Shown: positions 52,365-60,569 of the stretch, one piece after another
How positions within the stretch are numbered: position 1 is the first letter of the stretch
How the letters are laid out: each line of letters starts with the position of its first letter
DNA from: JAJDXW01 sp965202895
Lineage (GTDB): Bacteria > Pseudomonadota > Gammaproteobacteria > HK1
Assembly (NCBI GenBank): GCA_965202895.1
Contig: OZ241901.1
Coordinates: forward strand, 186,001 to 250,000
Length of the DNA: 64,000 nt
Direction: 5' to 3'
The notes under the pieces: generated by a model
Database searches by the model: none
What the model saw: only the letters and a program-made list of their open reading frames with translations
What the model was told of the DNA's origin: nothing
Program-made: the position numbers and the translations under genes

Positions 52365-53000
52365 ATGAAGCTCTACTACGATCCGCGCACGGTCAACTGC
52401 CGCAAGGTGGTCGCCGGGTTCAAGCTCATGGGCGTGGACTTCGAATCCGCGAACGTCGATTACTTCGCCCAGGGACAGAAGGAGCCCGAGTACCTCGCGA
52501 TCAACCCCAATGGAGCGCTGCCGGCGCTCACCGACGGCGATCTCGCGCTCTGGGAATCGAACGCCATCCTTCAGTACGGGGCCGACAAGGCGGGAGCCGA
52601 ATCGGCCTATCCCAAGGACCTTGCGACGCGGGCGGACGTCAACCGCTGGCTCCTCTGGGAAGCGAGCGCCTGGTTCCCGACCTGCTACGTATACCTCGTG
52701 GAGAACGTGGTGAAGCCGCTCCTCGAGCAGGAGCCGGACCCGGCCGTCCTGGAGGCGGAAGGGCCGAAGTTCCGCCACCACGCCGCGATTCTCGATGCCC
52801 GGCTCGATGGCCGGAGCTGGCTCTGCGGCACGGACGAGCCGACCATCGCCGACATCTCCGTCGCGGCGCCGATGCACCTTCATTCGTACCAGAAGCTCCC
52901 CCTCGATCCCCATCCGAACCTCCGGGCCTGGATGGGAAGGGTGGAGGTCCTGCCGTGCTGGGAGAGCACCGACGTGGCGCCGCTCCTCGGCCTCGCGTAG
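52365..53000 (+). CDS. Glutathione S-transferase family protein
   Basis: The product has 211 residues from ATG 52365 with AGGAGGA six to eight bases upstream. The thioredoxin-like N-domain is MKLYYDPRTVNCRKVVAGFK with Asn-Cys in place of the usual catalytic Ser/Tyr position, NPNGALPALTDGDLALWESN (the glutathione-binding G-site), and an all-helical C-domain ending in LPCWESTDVAP. It may conjugate glutathione to electrophiles or act in a catabolic step; the substrate is unknown. Confidence 0.88.
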   Translation: MKLYYDPRTVNCRKVVAGFKLMGVDFESANVDYFAQGQKEPEYLAINPNGALPALTDGDLALWESNAILQYGADKAGAESAYPKDLATRADVNRWLLWEASAWFPTCYVYLVENVVKPLLEQEPDPAVLEAEGPKFRHHAAILDARLDGRSWLCGTDEPTIADISVAAPMHLHSYQKLPLDPHPNLRAWMGRVEVLPCWESTDVAPLLGLA

Positions 53001-53273
53001 GCCGCGGCGCGGCGCCTCCGTGCGGACGGGCCGCGAGACGGGCGACGGCTGCACCAGCACGGGTGACGGCTGCGCCGCCGGCGTGGCCGCCCGGTCGTGA
53101 CTGCGCGGCCGTGGCCGCCTTCGGGTGTCGGACCTGCCGGCCCGCCGCACGGAGGTGGAGCCGTGTCGCGGCCGGCACCACCGCGTTCTTCGGCTGATCG
53201 GGGCGGTACGGGGCGGGCGGTACGGGGCCGGAGCGGGCACGGAACAGAGGCGGGGGGCGGGGGCCCCGACACG

Positions 53274-54041
53274 ATGCAGGACCGGGAATTCGGGGGCCGC
53301 ACCGCGCTCGTCACCGGTGGCTCGCGCGGCATCGGCCGGGCGGTTTCCTTGCGCCTCGCCGCGAGCGGGGCGCGGGTCGCCGTCAACTATGCCGCCGACC
53401 GGCGGGCGGCCGAGGAGACCCGGGACCTCATCCGGGACGCGGGCGGCGTCGCGGAGGTCTACCTCGCCGACGTCGGCGACCATGCCGCGACGGGCGCGAT
53501 GTTCGACACGGTCGAGCGCGACCTCGGCCCGGTCGATCTCCTGGTCGCGAACGCGGGCATCGCCCGTTCGGCCGACGCCCTCTCCATGTCCGTCGAGACG
53601 TGGCGCGAGATCATGCGGGTCAATCTCGACGGCGTCTTCCATTCGGTCTGGCGGGCGAAGGATGGCATGGTGGAGCGCGGATACGGCCGCATCGTCTGCA
53701 TTTCGTCCGTCCTCGGCCTGGCGCCGAACCCGATCGCGGCGGAGCGGATGATCGCCTACGGAACCTCGAAGGCGGCGGTCATCGGTTTCGTCCGCCAGTG
53801 CGCGGCCGCCCTCGGGCCGGCGGTGCGGGTGAACGGGGTCGCTCCCGGCTACGTCGCGACCGACATGACCGCGGACGTGTCCGACGAGGCGCGCACCCGG
53901 TTGACCGCGGCGGCGGCGCTCAAGCGCTTCGGCCGCACCGAAGAGATCGCCGAGCTGGTGCACTTCCTCCTGAGCGAACGGTCGAGCTTCACCACCGGCC
54001 AGACCCACGTCGCGGACGGCGGCTCCGAGTTCGTCCCCTGA
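53274..54041 (+). CDS. SDR family oxidoreductase (FabG-like)
   Basis: The product has 255 residues. The cofactor motif is TGGSRGIGRAV, NAGIA follows, the active site is ISSV and AYGTSKAAVIGF (Y-x3-K), and the C-terminus has TGQTHVADGGSEFVP. NYAADRRAAEE after beta-2 suggests NADP. It resembles 3-oxoacyl-ACP reductases, but no fatty-acid genes are nearby. Confidence 0.88.
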   Translation: MQDREFGGRTALVTGGSRGIGRAVSLRLAASGARVAVNYAADRRAAEETRDLIRDAGGVAEVYLADVGDHAATGAMFDTVERDLGPVDLLVANAGIARSADALSMSVETWREIMRVNLDGVFHSVWRAKDGMVERGYGRIVCISSVLGLAPNPIAAERMIAYGTSKAAVIGFVRQCAAALGPAVRVNGVAPGYVATDMTADVSDEARTRLTAAAALKRFGRTEEIAELVHFLLSERSSFTTGQTHVADGGSEFVP

Positions 54042-54270
54042 ATCCACTCTCTCCGGCGGGAGATCGATCGTCCGATCTTCCTCGATCGATTCGGCTCGAA
54101 TTCCCACGCGCGGGCGCCGCCGGACCCTACGGATCCGGTTGACGTCCCGGTCGGTTCGGCCCACACTCCGGGCCGGTAGAGCATCCGGTCATCCTGCCGC
54201 AGGACGCGGTCGTTCGGTCTGCCGGGGCGGACGCTCACCGGCGAGTCACGTTCGAAGGGATACGATCCGG

Positions 54271-54609
54271 ATGGCGACGCGAGATGACGTAGTGGCGGGC
54301 AACGAACGGCGGCCGTCTCGTCGTGCGGGGGGACTGTCGCCGGAGCTGATCGCGATCCTGGCCGTGGGAGTAGCGTTGGCCGGGGTGATGCTTACGATGA
54401 TGACGTTGATGATGGACTCTTTCGACAAGGAATTGTCGGCGGTCCGGGAAGAGATGCAGGAAGAGGTGCGGGAGCTTCGAGCCGGGCAGGTCGAGCTCCG
54501 GGAGCGGATGGTTCGGGTCGAGTCGAAGCTCGACGTATTGGCGGGAGACTGGCCGCCGAAGGAGGATCGGGGGCCGGCCCGACAGGAGACTTCTCCGCCG
54601 CGGGGCTGA
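54271..54609 (+). CDS. Small membrane protein with coiled coil, copy 1
   Basis: The product has 112 residues. A basic N-terminus (MATRDDVVAGNERRPSRRAG) precedes one transmembrane segment (LIAILAVGVALAGVMLTMMT), followed by a charged coiled coil (about 53-92). This is the layout of many DUF-type one-TM proteins of unknown role. It is followed by a duplicate. Confidence 0.6.
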   Translation: MATRDDVVAGNERRPSRRAGGLSPELIAILAVGVALAGVMLTMMTLMMDSFDKELSAVREEMQEEVRELRAGQVELRERMVRVESKLDVLAGDWPPKEDRGPARQETSPPRG

Positions 54610-54694
54610 CCCGGTGAGATATGGCGCCCGGGCGGATCGGCAGCGGTTGGTGCAGACGCTCACCGGCGAATCACGTTCGAAGGGTACGATCCGG

Positions 54695-55021
54695 ATGGCG
54701 ACGCGAGATGACGTAGTGGCGGGCAACGAACGGCGGCCGTCTCGTCGTGCGGGGGGACTGTCGCCGGAGCTGATCGCGATCCTGGCCGTGGGAGTAGCGT
54801 TGGCCGGGGTGATGCTTACGATGATGACGTTGATGATGGACTCTTTCGACAAGGATCTGTCGGCGGTCCGGGAAGAGGTGCGGGAGCTTCGAGCCGGGCA
54901 GGTCGAGCTTCGGGAGCGGATGGTTCGGGTCGAGTCGAAGCTCGACGTGCTGGCGGGAGACTGGCCGCCGAAGGAGGATCGGGGGCCGGCCCGACAGGAG
55001 ACTTCTCCGCCGCGGGGCTGA
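54695..55021 (+). CDS. Small membrane protein with coiled coil, copy 2
   Basis: The 108-residue duplicate of 54271-54609 lacks four residues (MQEE) in the coiled coil; otherwise it is virtually identical in the membrane span and tail. The start ATG 54695 is the equivalent one. Confidence 0.6.
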   Translation: MATRDDVVAGNERRPSRRAGGLSPELIAILAVGVALAGVMLTMMTLMMDSFDKDLSAVREEVRELRAGQVELRERMVRVESKLDVLAGDWPPKEDRGPARQETSPPRG

Positions 55022-55048
55022 CCCGGTGGGATATGCGGCCGGGACGGG

Positions 55049-56230
55049 TCAGAAGCAGTTCGCCTCGACGAGCGGCTCGCCGGCGAGGATCCGTTCGTAG
55101 CCGAAGCGCCGCAGATCGAGGGTCCGGTATTCTCCGTGGAGGATGAGCTCGCTCACCGCGCGTCCCATCGCGGGGGACTGCTGCAGGCCGTGGCCCGAGA
55201 ACCCGGCGAGCACGTAGAAGTTGTCGAGCCCCGGGGCGGCGCCTACGATCGCGTTCTCGTCGAGGGTGTTGAAGTCGTAGTGGCAGCACCACGCGCCGGT
55301 GAGCCGGATCGCCTCGAACGCCGGCACGCGGGCCGCGAGCGCCGGCCAGACCCTCTCCTCGAACAGGCCGTAGTCGACGTCGGTGTCCCGGGTGGGCGGG
55401 TCCGACTCCGGGGGCGGCGCGCAGTTCGCGAGAAAGGTGCGGCCCTCGGGCCGGAAGCCGATCCCCTCGGGCAGGATGGTGAGGGGGACGGGCTCGACCC
55501 GCTCCCGGCACTCGAACACGAACGTGCAGCGCTTGCGTGACTCGATGGGAAGGTCGATCCCGACGGTCTCCGCGATCTCCTTCACCCCGCTCGCCCCGGC
55601 CGCGTTCACGACCGCGCCGGCCCCGATCTCCCCGCCCTTCGCCAAGGTCACGGACCGGACGCGCGATCCCGCGCGGGTGACCCGGAGGGCTTCGTCGTGC
55701 ACGACCTCGACCCCGAGCGACCGGGCCTTGCGGCGAAATGCCTGGAGCAGGGAGTAGGGGTCCACCCACCCCTCCCCGCTCAGGCCGTTGCAGCCGCCCG
55801 CGATCCCGTCGGTGTCGAGCCACCCGAACTTCCGTCCGAGCTCCGATGGATCGAGGAGAGCGACGTCGGCGCCCTCGGCGCGCTGCACCGCGTTGTTCTC
55901 GCGCATGACGGGCAGGGTCTCGGGCGTCGCGAGCAGGAGGTAGCCGCCTTCGCGCCAGGCGAGGTCCGGCGCCTCGCCGTCGACGGCCAGATGGTCGCCG
56001 GCGCTCTTCACGAAGTGGGCGCCGAATAGTCCGATGCGGACGTTCTCCGGCGTGGAGAACTGCTGGCGGATCCCGCCCGTCGCCCGCGCGGACGGAGCGT
56101 CCTGGTAGGTCGGATCCCGCTCGACCACGAGGACCCGGCCGTCGAATCCCGGATCGGAGGCGAGGAAGAAGGCGGTGGAGCAGCCGCTCACCCCGCCCCC
56201 GATCACGACGACGTCGTACCGGTCTTTCAT
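55049..56230 (-). CDS. FAD-dependent oxidoreductase, DAO family (sarcosine oxidase beta-like)
   Basis: The product has 393 residues. The FAD motif is YDVVVIGGGVSGCSTAFFLA, with ARATGGIRQQFSTPENVRIG, the motif typical of sarcosine/dimethylglycine dehydrogenase relatives, and the C-terminal FYVLAGFSGHGLQQSPAMGR. It probably oxidises a secondary or tertiary amine in methylamine or glycine-betaine-type metabolism; the substrate is not determined. It converges with the tandem small-gene pair. Confidence 0.88.
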   Translation of the reverse strand: MKDRYDVVVIGGGVSGCSTAFFLASDPGFDGRVLVVERDPTYQDAPSARATGGIRQQFSTPENVRIGLFGAHFVKSAGDHLAVDGEAPDLAWREGGYLLLATPETLPVMRENNAVQRAEGADVALLDPSELGRKFGWLDTDGIAGGCNGLSGEGWVDPYSLLQAFRRKARSLGVEVVHDEALRVTRAGSRVRSVTLAKGGEIGAGAVVNAAGASGVKEIAETVGIDLPIESRKRCTFVFECRERVEPVPLTILPEGIGFRPEGRTFLANCAPPPESDPPTRDTDVDYGLFEERVWPALAARVPAFEAIRLTGAWCCHYDFNTLDENAIVGAAPGLDNFYVLAGFSGHGLQQSPAMGRAVSELILHGEYRTLDLRRFGYERILAGEPLVEANCF

Positions 56231-56342
56231 GAACCTTTCTCAAAATCCGGTTTCATGGCGTATGCTCACGAACACGAAGAAGCCGGCGCCCTCCCGGGAT
56301 GGAGAGCTGCGATTGCAACGTATCGGGTTTTCCAATCCATGC

Positions 56343-56642
56343 TCAGGAGAGGATCAGAAAGCGCATGGCCACGTGGCCAAGGAGGGTGAGAATGCAAATG
56401 GACACTACATACAACGTGTGTTTGATTACATATTCCTTCGTCGTAAGATTTTCCATGCGCGTCTTCATCTCTATACACAGGTCTCTGGTCTCCTGCACGG
56501 TTTTTTCGAGATTCTCCACTCGTTTTTCAATCAGGACCAGTCGGCCTGCCGATCCATTACGGCTGCCTCCATTCGAACGGCCGGTTGTGGGAAACGGAGT
56601 TACGTTGTCTTCACTCACGAGAATTTGCTCATCCATTCCCAC
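56343..56642 (-). CDS. Small protein with coiled coil and C-terminal membrane anchor
   Basis: The product has 99 residues: a Gly/Ser/Asn-rich N-terminus, a heptad-rich helix (VLIEKRVENLEKTVQETRDL), and a hydrophobic C-terminal span (YVVSICILTLLGHVAMRFLI). The start lies 28 bp inside the upstream gene, so the two are coupled. Low-GC, no recognised family. Confidence 0.55.
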   Translation of the reverse strand: MGMDEQILVSEDNVTPFPTTGRSNGGSRNGSAGRLVLIEKRVENLEKTVQETRDLCIEMKTRMENLTTKEYVIKHTLYVVSICILTLLGHVAMRFLILS

Positions 56643-56875
56643 AGGCTCGGATTATTGAATCCGAAATGTCCGGAAGACTCGATGACTATGCCGACTACCC
56701 CTCCTTCCTTGCTCATTCCGATCGTATTCGCAATTTCCTCGGTGACGGTGGTTTCTTCCGGCGCGACGAAGGCCAGACGATCCGACAATATGTACTGCCG
56801 CCCGTTCCAGTGTTCGTTGACCCGCGCCCACGCCTCGTCGTCCGGTTCGTTCAGGAAGACGGCGTAGATGCTCAT
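56615..56875 (-). CDS. Small soluble protein of unknown function
   Basis: The product has 86 residues. MSIYAVFLNEPDDEAWARVN begins a compact alpha/beta sequence with FVAPEETTVTEEIANTIGM and GGVVGIVIESSGHFGFNNPS. No family is recognised. It overlaps the membrane-anchored gene that follows on the minus strand, making a two-gene cassette lower in GC than its neighbours. Confidence 0.55.
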   Translation of the reverse strand: MSIYAVFLNEPDDEAWARVNEHWNGRQYILSDRLAFVAPEETTVTEEIANTIGMSKEGGVVGIVIESSGHFGFNNPSLWEWMSKFS

Positions 56876-57001
56876 GAGTCGCTGCCTCCATTCCTGATCA
56901 GGAAAACGGGGTGTGCCGTAGCCAGGCAGGCGCCCCGAGCAGTCCGTTCGCCCCGGAGCGCCTGCCTGCCAAACCCTGATGCGGACCAGTCCGAGCCGGA
57001 T

Positions 57002-59293
57002 TCAGTCCGCCGCTTCCGGCATGGCCGCAGCCGCCGCGTCGAGCGCCTCCAGGATCCGGGGCGGCGACATCGGCAGGCTCGTCATGCGGATGCCGATCGC
57101 GTCCGCCACCGCGTTGGTGATCGCGCCCATCGGCGGGACGATGGGGGTCTCGCCGACCCCGCGCACGCCGTAGGGATGGCGCGGGTTCGGCTCCTCGACG
57201 ATCACCGCGTCGATCATGGGAACGTCGGAGCATACGGGGATCCGGTAGTCCAGGAATCCCGGGTTCTCGAGCTGGCCGTTCTGGTTGTAGACGTACTCCT
57301 CGTTGAGCGCCCAGCCGATGCCCTGCACCGCCCCGCCCTGGATCTGGCCTTCCACGTAGCTCGGGTGGACCGCCTTGCCGGCGTCCTGGATCGCGGTATA
57401 GCGGAGGACCTGGGCCAGCCCCGTCTCGCGGTCGACCTCGACGTCCACCACGTGGGTTCCGAAGGTGGGGCCGGCCCCCTGCGCGTTGAGCGAAGCGGAC
57501 GCGCTGATCGGGCCGCCGGTCTTGCCGGCGGAGCCCGCGAGGGCGGCGAGGTCGAGCGGCTCGAAGTCTCCCGCGTTGCTGCTGGTGGGCCGGGCCGCCC
57601 CGTTCTCCCACACCACCGCGTCGACCGGGATGTCCCAGATCTTCGCGGCCCGCTCCCGGAGGTCCCGGATGAGCGACCGGGCCGCCTCGATGACCGCCAT
57701 CCCGCTCGCGAACGTGACCCGGCTTCCCCCGGTGAGGAAGGTATAACCGAGCGACGCGGTGTCGCTGATCATCGGCCGGACCTTGTCGAGCTCGATCCCG
57801 AGCTCCTCCGCCGCCATCATGGAGAGCGAGGCACGCGAGCCGCCGATGTCGGGGGTGCCGGCGACGAGGGCGACGGTGCCGTCCTCGCCCACGTGGAGGT
57901 TCGCGCAGGTCTCGCCGCCGATGTTGAACCAGAAGCCGGAGGCCACCCCGCGGCCCTGGTTCGGCCCGAGCGGCATGCGGTAGTGCTCCGAGGCCTTCGC
58001 CGCTTCCAGGGTCTTGACGAGTCCGACCGGGCCGAACTTCGGTCCGTAGGCCGCTCTGGTCCCCTCGCGGGCCGCGTTCTTCAGCCGGAACTCGATGGGG
58101 TCGAGGCCGATGGCCTCGGCGAGCTCGTCGACGACCGACTCCACCGCATACTCGGAGATGGGCGCCCCCGGCGCCCGGTACGCGGCGACCTTGGGCCGGT
58201 TGGTGACCACGTCGTAGCCCACCACGTCGACGTTCGCAACGTCATAGGGCGCGAACGCGCACATGCAGCCCGGCTGCACCGGCGATCCCCCGAACGCCCC
58301 CGCCTGGTACTTGAGGACCGCCTGGGCGGCGGTGATTCGGCCGTCCCTGGTGACCCCCATCTTCACCCGCACGTTGCCGCCCGAGGTGGGGCCGGTGGCC
58401 CGGAAGACCTCCGTGCGGCTCATGGTCATCTTGACCGGCTGGCACGCCTTGCGGGAGAGGCCGAGCGCGAGCGGCTCGAGGTACACCACCGTCTTGCCGC
58501 CGAAGCCGCCTCCGATCTCGGAAGGGGTCACCCGGATCTTGGAGACGTCCATGCCGAGCAGCTTCGCGCAGTAGCCGCGGACCGTGTACTGCCCCTGGGT
58601 GGTGCACCACAGCTCCGCCAAGCCGTCCTCCGACACGCTCCCCACGCAGGAGTGGGGTTCGATGTAGCCCTGGTGGACCGCCTTGGTGTCGAACTCGCGG
58701 TCGATCACGACGTCGGCCTCCGCGAAGCCGGCCTCGACGTCGCCCTGCCCGACCGTGACCCGCTTGACGACGTTGGAGGGCTTGTCCGGCTTCGGGTCGA
58801 CCCCCTCGGTGAAGAGGTCGTCGTGCAGGATCGGAGCGTCCGGCGCCATCGCCTCGACCGGGTCGATGACGTGGGGCAACACCTCGTAGTCCACCTCGAT
58901 GAGGTCGAGGGCCCGGTCCGCGGCGGCATGGTCGACGGCCGCGACGGCCGCGACCGCGTGCCCGTCGTAGAGCGCCTTCCGGTGCGCGAGGATGTTCTCG
59001 GACATGTCCCGGTAGTTGACCATGGCCTCGCCGGCCGGCTCGAACCCCCAGGGAAGGCGGGGAAGGTCGGCGCTCGTCAGCACCGCCTTGACCCCCGGCA
59101 GGGCTTCCGCCTTCGTCGTGTCGATGGAGCGGATCCGGGCGTGGGCGTGCGGGCTCCGCAGGACCTTGCCGACCAGCATGTTCGGAAGGGAGAAGTCCGC
59201 GCCGAAGCGGGCCCGTCCGGTGACCTTGTCGACCCCGTCCGGCCGTACCGGCCGGGTGCCTACCCACCTGAGGTTCTTGCCGTTGCTCGACAT
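57002..59293 (-). CDS. Xanthine dehydrogenase/CO dehydrogenase-type molybdopterin-binding large subunit
   Basis: The product has 763 residues from the ATG at 59293. It carries the typical segments RRARFGADF-like N-domain (VTGRARFGADFSLPNMLVGK), EIGGGFGGKT, AYRAPGAPISEYAVES, and near the C-terminus GVGETPIVPPMGAITNAV with the active-site Glu. It is a Mo-cofactor hydroxylase of the xanthine oxidase family. The FAD (medium) and 2Fe-2S (small) subunits are not adjacent, so either partners lie elsewhere or it is a stand-alone type. The substrate is unknown. Confidence 0.9.
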   Translation of the reverse strand: MSSNGKNLRWVGTRPVRPDGVDKVTGRARFGADFSLPNMLVGKVLRSPHAHARIRSIDTTKAEALPGVKAVLTSADLPRLPWGFEPAGEAMVNYRDMSENILAHRKALYDGHAVAAVAAVDHAAADRALDLIEVDYEVLPHVIDPVEAMAPDAPILHDDLFTEGVDPKPDKPSNVVKRVTVGQGDVEAGFAEADVVIDREFDTKAVHQGYIEPHSCVGSVSEDGLAELWCTTQGQYTVRGYCAKLLGMDVSKIRVTPSEIGGGFGGKTVVYLEPLALGLSRKACQPVKMTMSRTEVFRATGPTSGGNVRVKMGVTRDGRITAAQAVLKYQAGAFGGSPVQPGCMCAFAPYDVANVDVVGYDVVTNRPKVAAYRAPGAPISEYAVESVVDELAEAIGLDPIEFRLKNAAREGTRAAYGPKFGPVGLVKTLEAAKASEHYRMPLGPNQGRGVASGFWFNIGGETCANLHVGEDGTVALVAGTPDIGGSRASLSMMAAEELGIELDKVRPMISDTASLGYTFLTGGSRVTFASGMAVIEAARSLIRDLRERAAKIWDIPVDAVVWENGAARPTSSNAGDFEPLDLAALAGSAGKTGGPISASASLNAQGAGPTFGTHVVDVEVDRETGLAQVLRYTAIQDAGKAVHPSYVEGQIQGGAVQGIGWALNEEYVYNQNGQLENPGFLDYRIPVCSDVPMIDAVIVEEPNPRHPYGVRGVGETPIVPPMGAITNAVADAIGIRMTSLPMSPPRILEALDAAAAAMPEAAD

Positions 59294-59553
59294 CCGCGTG
59301 GCTCCTTCTCGTCGTGGCGCGCACGGGGACCCCGCGCGGCGCGCTTCGGTTTGGATGGACCGTCGGGGCGGTATTATTGCACGCGAGGCCTGCCGCGCAT
59401 CCGGCGGCGCCATTGCGGACGAGGGGCCGTCCGGGGACCCGCCGGGGTCCGGGAGAGGGCCGACAGGGGGGCCGGGAACGGCCGGCCCGTGCGCCGGACC
59501 GGCGCCGGCATCCGGGAATTCGACGCCGGTTCGACACCGAGGGAGGAAGAGAC

Positions 59554-60498
59554 TTGAGCCAGATCATGTTCGGGACGGGGCTCCGCAGCCCCGACGGCGT
59601 CGCGGAGTTCGCCCGCCGGGCCGAGGACCTCGGATTCGACGTGCTGGGGTGCGGGGAGCACGTGATGTTCCACGTACCGACCGCCAACACGTTCATTTCG
59701 CTCGCGGTCGCGGCCGGGGCGACCACCCGTATCCGCCTGCTGAGCGCGGTCGTCCTGCTGCCGGTCTATCCCGCTGCGCTCGCGGCCAAGATGGGGGCGG
59801 CCCTCGACGTCGCCTCCGGCGGACGCTACCTGTTCGGGGTCGGGGTCGGCGGCGAGTTCCCGAAGGAGTTCGAGGCGTGCGGGGTGCCGGTGCGCGAGCG
59901 CGGCGCGCGCACCAACGAGGCGCTCGACGTCATCCGGCGCCTCTGGACCGGCCGGGACGTGTCCTACGCGGGCAGGTTCAATACCCTGAACGAGTTCTCG
60001 ATCGACCCGATGCCGGTCCAGTCGCCGCCCCCCATCTGGGTGGCCGGCCGCCGCGACGCGGCCATGAAGCGGGCGGCCCGCTTCGGCGACGGCTGGCTCC
60101 CCTACATGTACACCCCGGAGCAGCTCGCCGCGAGCACCGGGAAGATCCGGGCGTTCGGCGAGGAGGCGGGGCGCGCCCTCGACGGGTTCCGCTTCGGCCT
60201 CTACGTCTTCACCACGGTCCACGAAGACGGGGACCGGGCGCGGGAGATGGCCATCGCGCGTCTCAGCCGCCAGTACGCGCAGGACTTCTCCGGCCTGGTG
60301 GGGAAGTACGCCCTGGCGGGGACGCCCGACGAGGTGAAGGCACGGCTCCGCGAGTACGTCGACGCCGGCGCCGGCATGGTCATGCTGTCCTCCGCCTGCC
60401 CGGACGACTACATCGACGAGAACATCCGCCTCGTCGCGGAGGAGGTGATCCCCGCGTTCCGGCAACGGACGCCCGGCAGGCCGGTCCCGGTTCGATAA
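59554..60498 (+). CDS. LLM class flavin-dependent (F420-type) oxidoreductase
   Basis: The product has 314 residues from TTG 59554, with GGGAGG seven bases upstream. The luciferase-like TIM barrel is recognised from LGFDVLGCGEHVMFHVPT, GRYLFGVGVGGEFPKEFEAC, PPIWVAGRRDAAMKRAARFG and ALAGTPDEVKARLREYV. LLM proteins use FMN or F420; no cofactor genes are nearby. It is divergent from the molybdoenzyme gene. Confidence 0.9.
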   Translation: MSQIMFGTGLRSPDGVAEFARRAEDLGFDVLGCGEHVMFHVPTANTFISLAVAAGATTRIRLLSAVVLLPVYPAALAAKMGAALDVASGGRYLFGVGVGGEFPKEFEACGVPVRERGARTNEALDVIRRLWTGRDVSYAGRFNTLNEFSIDPMPVQSPPPIWVAGRRDAAMKRAARFGDGWLPYMYTPEQLAASTGKIRAFGEEAGRALDGFRFGLYVFTTVHEDGDRAREMAIARLSRQYAQDFSGLVGKYALAGTPDEVKARLREYVDAGAGMVMLSSACPDDYIDENIRLVAEEVIPAFRQRTPGRPVPVR

Positions 60499-60569
60499 AG
60501 ACTCGGTCCGGTGAGGCATCACTCCTCGCAGGGAAGGCCGCGAATGGCCTGCCGTTCATCCTCCTCGAA

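Larger units (their letters stand above)
54229..55037 (+). repeat. Direct tandem duplication of a small membrane-protein gene
   Basis: Two units begin GACGCTCACCGGCGA and end CTGACCCGGTG, offset 424 bp. They differ by a handful of substitutions, one base upstream of the start and a 12-bp in-frame deletion in the second. Confidence 0.85.
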
